DNA from: Pseudoneurospora amorphoporcata | Lineage: Eukaryota > Ascomycota > Sordariomycetes > Sordariales > Sordariaceae | Assembly (NCBI GenBank): GCA_033297205.1 | Contig: MU859387.1 | Span: 1 to 23,470 of the forward strand | Direction: 5' to 3' | Length of the DNA stretch: 23,470 nucleotides | Part shown: one piece after another, positions 19,284-23,470 of the stretch | Layout: each line of letters opens with the position of its first letter | How positions within the stretch are numbered: position 1 is the stretch's first letter | Translations under genes and position numbers: made by a program | Notes under the pieces: model-generated | What the model was told of the DNA's origin: nothing | Seen by the model: the letters and a program-made list of their open reading frames with translations, nothing else | Database searches by the model: none

Positions 19284-20374
19284 AAGAAGATTGGGGTTAA
19301 TAGGAGAAGAAAATTGGGGGGCTGAGACTGCGGTATAATCCGTGTAGCCATGTGAGGAAAGCCATGTGAGGAAAAACAGTGGCTGTCTGATCTGTCTCGT
19401 CCGCAAATCTGTCTCTCCATGTAATGGATATCGTCTTACTTTTTTATCTGTCTTTTATGGTTGGTTTTGAACTAACGCCCTATGGTACGGTGTTGGCCTG
19501 TCATACTTATTTTTTTTGGCATGGCACTTCATTAGTTCTTTACTTTACCCCATTTATCTTTTCTTTTTGTCATAGTTATACCATCATGTCCCTCGAAATC
19601 ATGTTTACTCTACTATTTATACCAGACACATATCAGATACCGTGGGCCTTTTTGTATCTAGCGTGATCGCTGCCGATATAAGTGTACGAGTGGTTCCTTA
19701 CCACCCTAGAAGCTTTTGCTTTGATCTTCTTTATCACATCAAGGCCACCGTCATGATAACAATGAGCGGTTAACTACGTAGAAAAACAACGGTTACTTAA
19801 AAACCCAGACAAGAAACAAATAAGGGGGGGCATGTGTAAAGGGGCTTGAGCTTATGGGGTCGATGAGGATCTCGGGTAACTCGCTAATCGACTGTCCGCT
19901 TCATTTCTTTATTTAGCACCCTTCTCTTTTCCGATCGACAGACCCATAGCGCTACGGGACGCTGGGAGCTCCACCGTTTTTCATGTCTACACAGGATGGT
20001 TGTGAGGTAAAGAGATGTGCACATTGGGCAAATGGTGTCCAGTACTTCGTATACCGTTTGTTGGAAATGTTCATCACTCGCGACTGTCTCGTAACATGGA
20101 GGACTCTTTCCCATGTTCCACGCTGTGATGTCAAATTATAACTTGTACCATTTTCTTTAATTCCATTCCGCAAGATAAAAACCGAAGGCCTGATGGTAAG
20201 AGAGGAACTAAGCATCCGGTTCGTTAAATTCTGTCATCCTCTGTTTTTTCTGAAAGAGGCACGAACCAGCTTATAAAGCACAGCAAAGCAAAACGCCATA
20301 TTGATGCTTCCCAAAACAACGTGTACCCCAGCTCACCCAGGTATCAGACCTAAGAACAAGCCGACCCTGGCCTA
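19284..20374. other. Convergent 3' region between SYP1 and MAD1
   Basis: This 1.09-kb stretch holds the 3' UTRs of both genes. Right after SYP1 there is a direct repeat, AGCCATGTGAGGAAA at about 19348-19362, with GCCATGTGAGGAAA again at 19363-19376. T-rich sequence follows (19438-19620). The 80-residue hydrophobic ATG frame at 19424-19666 owes its character to T-richness and is not called. Confidence 0.45.
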
Positions 20375-22925
20375 CTAAGCAGTTCCAGTTCCAGTCCCAG
20401 CCACTACCCCCTCCATAGGCGTCCCACTCCCACTTGCACTCCCCCCAGCTACTTGCTTCGCTCCATTCATCTCCTCATAAAACTCCAACGTCAGCGCCGC
20501 CAAAAAGCACGGCACCTCCCCCCTCTCCCTGACCCAAAACCGAATATTATCCGCAATCCTATTCGCGAACTCGCTCCTCGGTCCACCCCCGACCTTCATC
20601 GTGCCTTTCTCGCCATCGAACACGATGGAGTTCTCATGCTCCTCCGTCTTGGAAGGGTAATAAACACTTTCCACCCGCATCTTGCCCCCCGGAATGAAAG
20701 TGACGGTCCACCCGAGCGTGCTGAACACGGCTTCTTTGAACTCAGCACTCTTGGCGGCCCATACTTGTTTAAGCCTGTCGGCGCGTTTCTGGGCCGAGGC
20801 CGTCTCGGCTTGCGCCGCCTGGATGTCGCGCTTGAGTGCCGCGATCTGCGTGGCGGGGACGGTGGCGAAGAGAGTCGGTTGGCGCTCGAGGTGGGCGAGG
20901 AGTTCGGCATTTTCGAGCTTGAGGGCTTTGAGGGTGTCGGTTTTGATCTTTTCGAATTCCGAGGTGGGGTTGTCGCGCAGAGAGAGGACGCGGGTTTTGA
21001 GTTGGTCTTTGGCGGCGGTGAGTTGGGAGGAGAGCACTTCGTGCTCTTTTTGGAGGATGCGATGGGCGGTTTGCAGGTCGGAGAACTCGGATTGGAGCTT
21101 GCGGTTCTTGCGGGCCAGCTGGCCAAGCTGTTCGGACTCGACGTCGTCGGTCTCGTCGCGGGGCCGTTTGGTGCCGAGAAGGTGGCCGACGGGCTGGACG
21201 GGGCTGGTGGTGGCGGACTCGAGGGAGGTCAGGTCAGCGTGGAGGGTGTTAACCTCCTCTTTGTACTTGTCGACGAGGTCTTCGAGCTCTTGGATCCGCT
21301 TGGCTTTTTGCTCCTCGAGTTGCTCGGGTTGCATGGTGACGTCTTCCATGTCGAAGGTCTTGAGTTGGGCGCGCAGGTATTCGACCTCCTTGACGGCCAG
21401 GGCGCGTTGCCTGTCGAGACGGGCGCGGGCCTTGTCGTTAGCAGTAGGACCGCTGGTCGCCCTGAGTTTCTCGATCTGATCGAGTAGTCTGGCCTTCTCG
21501 TCCTCCAGTGACTTGATGATGTTATCACGGTCGGCAATCTCTGGCTGGAGAGCACCCAGCCGCTCGGTGAGCGAGGCAGAGCGGAAGCGCTCCTCTACCA
21601 GTGCCCTCGCCACGGCTTCCGGTGAGTCGAACTCGACGGGACCTTCGGAATTTGACTCCAAGTACGCGGTCCATGATCTCCTTTCATCCTCGAGCCTGAG
21701 ACGTTGTCTTCGTTCCTCGGCCAGCTCGGTCTCCAGAGTTTGCGCCGATTCCAACTTCCTCTGCAGTGTCCGCTTCTCCTCCTCTACTACCTCCACGGCC
21801 TTGTGAATCTGTCGCAAGTGTTTGAGCTCTGTTAATTGCTCGCGATTTTTGGACTCGAGCATCCGAATGTGATTGACCTGGTCCGAAAGCTCCCTGCGGA
21901 TCACGGACACTGTTTCGGCATCGCCTGTGTGAGCTTTGAGTCGAAGAACCTCGGCTTCGAGTTTGCCTATTGTGTCGTCGCGCTCTGCCAGTTGGGCATT
22001 GACTTTTTCGAGGGTATCATTTCGTGTTCTGTTCTCCTCCTCTGCTTCTTGGGCAGTCCTCTCCAGCAGAGCAACCTTGGCCTTCAATTCGGCGGTTTCT
22101 CGCTCCGTTAGTCTTGCCGCGTCCTCCTTGCTAGCCTTCAACTCCTCAACTTGTTCTTGAAGTAGTCTTGCCTCTTCCTGCGCTTCTCTTGTCTTCGCAT
22201 CGAGGTCTCGTTTTTGTACCTCCTTCTGGGCTCGTAGGGCGTCCAATTCAGCTTGCAACGACTCGGCGTGTCGCAGCGCTTTGGACTTTTCGGCATCGGC
22301 GGCCTGTTTTGCTTTGAAATCCTCCTCGGCGCGTCGTCGGATATCGCGCATCTCGTTGTCCATCTGCAGTCGCGCCAACTCCCTTTCCTGCTCATAGTTG
22401 TTGATCTGGTAACTGAGAGTGCCGACCTCGGCCTTCAGCTCTTCGATGCGCCGCCTCTGGGCTTCGTACTCTGCCGCATCTGGAGGCGCGATGTTTTCCT
22501 TGCTGCTATCGCGCGTCGGGCTCGTAGAGCTGGCCGCAGTCTCATCGTTGGCAGGCGGCGGTGATGGTCCAGTCGGTGTACGACCTTGCCGCGAAGTCGA
22601 ACGACTCAAGTTGGCAATCGAGAGCGGAATGTGAAAATCGCTGATGACGTTGGAGGTGAAGGACGGCTGAGCACTAATCGAAGCCCGAAAACTTCCCGGC
22701 TACATGTGGGAATGGTCATTAGCATATCATCTTGGATGAATCATCCTCAATTTGCGACAGGCAGAAACGTACCCTAGATCCTCTGAGCGCTGTCTGCGGG
22801 CGTGGGATGGCGCTGGCTCCAATGCTGGCGCGAAACTGTCCCTGCGGACCTGAGGGACCGCTTACAGAACCGCGTCGCGAGGGCGGCTTGCCCTGACCGG
22901 GTTGCGGGATTGACGACGGCGGCAT
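20375..22925 (-). CDS. MAD1: Spindle assembly checkpoint protein Mad1 (exons 20375-22699 and 22773-22925)
   Basis: The start is the ATG at 22923-22925 (MPPSSIPQPGQGKPPSRRGS). Exon 1 ends ...GGATCTAGG before GTACGT, and a 73-nt intron with a GCTAAT branch and TGTAG acceptor leads to PGSFRASISAQ. The product is 825 residues. A Ser/Pro-rich head is followed by coiled coil from about residue 120 to 700. KRPRDE (562-567) resembles a nuclear localisation signal. RVLSLRDNP (621-629) fits the Mad2-interaction motif, and RLK (693-695) is the conserved motif that contacts phosphorylated Bub1. The C-terminal globular domain (about 705-797) contains FSTLGWTVTFI and FLAALTLEFYEEMN, then a Gly/Thr-rich tail. 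Mad1 recruits Mad2 to unattached kinetochores and sits at nuclear pores in interphase. A long plus-strand frame over 20453-21487 is an antisense artefact of the coiled-coil codons. Confidence 0.93.
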
Positions 22926-23470
22926 GGCGTGAAGAGCGCAGTCGGCGTGGGGACTGGCGACATGCGACAAAGTGACTGGTGTGTGTTTGATGTTGTGTTT
23001 ACTTTGAGATCGCGCCCGGTCGCGGCGTCAAGATCACTACCTTAGCGCTGCCCCAGTTGTTTGGAGAACAGTGGTGCAGTGGCTCTGTTGGTTGGCTTAA
23101 CAATTGATTCAGTGGGTCCATAACAGCATGGAAACCGGGCCGGTCTGCCAAGACTGGAGGCTTCAAACAACCTACACTGACAGGGCAGCTAGGACCAGGG
23201 GAAATACCTGGCAGTGCAAGGGGGAAGATGTCTGAAGAGGGCATGGACCAGCGTCACTCAGGGGCCGTTCGATAACTGACCGATGGGGGCATCGGTCCAG
23301 GAATTTTCTATGATTTTTGTCGCCAAGACGAATTTCCGACCGCGTTAAACTGGCTGACTGGTTTTGGTAGCGTTCGTGTGGGGAATCTGTTTCAACACCC
23401 TCGGACCGATGGCTTTTGTCCCCACAGCTTTGTACCTCGCCAAGACTACTCCACAACTTTCCAGTTACAG
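22926..23470. promoter_or_regulatory. MAD1 upstream region
   Basis: No gene is supported. The proximal part is the MAD1 promoter and 5' UTR. The distal part, from about 23259, has a hairpin and repeated GACCGATG words that may belong to a transposon remnant. Open frames on the minus strand here (22999-23244 and 23172-23456) have no recognisable pattern. Confidence 0.45.
23278..23297. repeat. Perfect 8-bp hairpin GACCGATG / CATCGGTC
   Basis: GACCGATG (23278-23285), a GGGG loop and CATCGGTC (23290-23297) form a perfect inverted repeat. GACCGATG occurs a third time at 23404-23411. The hairpin starts 19 bp after CAGGGG (23259-23264), which resembles the terminus of hAT-type elements. Confidence 0.5.

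Noticed and set aside
19424..19666. 80-codon hydrophobic frame after SYP1
   Set aside because: T-rich 3' UTR sequence yields Phe/Leu/Tyr by composition. It has no homologous pattern.
20596..21126. Ser/Pro-rich frame within MAD1 on the minus strand
   Set aside because: It is an out-of-frame shadow of the real MAD1 coding sequence.
20453..21487. 344-codon Leu/Gly-rich frame on the plus strand
   Set aside because: It is antisense to the MAD1 coiled coil. Its leucine-rich look comes from reversed Glu/Lys/Gln codons.
1..23470. tRNA, rRNA and CRISPR arrays
   Set aside because: I saw no cloverleaf with a proper T-loop, no rRNA-like sequence, and no regularly spaced repeats with spacers. The 36-bp repeat has no spacers.

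Overview
The window is nuclear DNA of a filamentous ascomycete (Pezizomycotina, probably a Sordariomycete). The evidence is short introns of about 50-110 nt with GTA(A/C)GT-type donors and CTAAC or CTGAC branch points, a HET-domain gene, and recognisable orthologs of fungal MAD1 and SYP1. There is no bacterial operon structure, rRNA, tRNA or CRISPR array that I can see. All exon models were built by eye from splice signals and reading-frame continuity, without transcripts or database searches.

Layout. (1) 1-3909 is a decayed patch holding at least three copies or pieces of one multi-pass, glycosylated membrane-protein family: a nearly complete minus-strand copy (3909 to 1074) with in-frame stops, a fragment on the plus strand (about 220-740) with a frameshift, and a minus-strand exon fragment cut by the left edge (1-105). 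A 53-bp retroposon tail flanked by a 14-bp target duplication lies between the two fragments. (2) 3910-5843 has no gene I recognise, but contains a hydrophobic open frame (4452-4856) and a 36-bp tandem repeat (5023-5117). (3) 5844-8827 minus is a two-exon gene for a proline-rich protein with a C-terminal coiled coil. (4) 8828-10705 is a long stretch without a supported gene. (5) 10706-13567 minus is an intact, intronless HET-domain gene. (6) 13926-15200 minus is a three-exon CMGC/CDK-like kinase, probably related to the Csk1/CAK group. (7) 16255-19283 plus is a six-exon SYP1/muniscin endocytic adaptor gene, divergent from the kinase. (8) 20375-22925 minus is a two-exon MAD1 spindle-checkpoint gene, convergent with SYP1. 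(9) 22926-23470 is the MAD1 upstream region, with a hairpin and a possible transposon terminus.

The right-hand two thirds is housekeeping: mitotic checkpoint, endocytosis and a kinase. The HET gene belongs to the fungal non-self recognition repertoire. The left end is accessory, decaying DNA. The genes do not form a pathway or a biosynthetic cluster, and I see no clearly new multi-gene system. The most notable points are the mixed-orientation pseudogene family, the kinase whose true C-terminus lies beyond a hidden 51-nt intron and which has Ala in place of the Mg-binding Asn, and several in-frame alternative splice possibilities.
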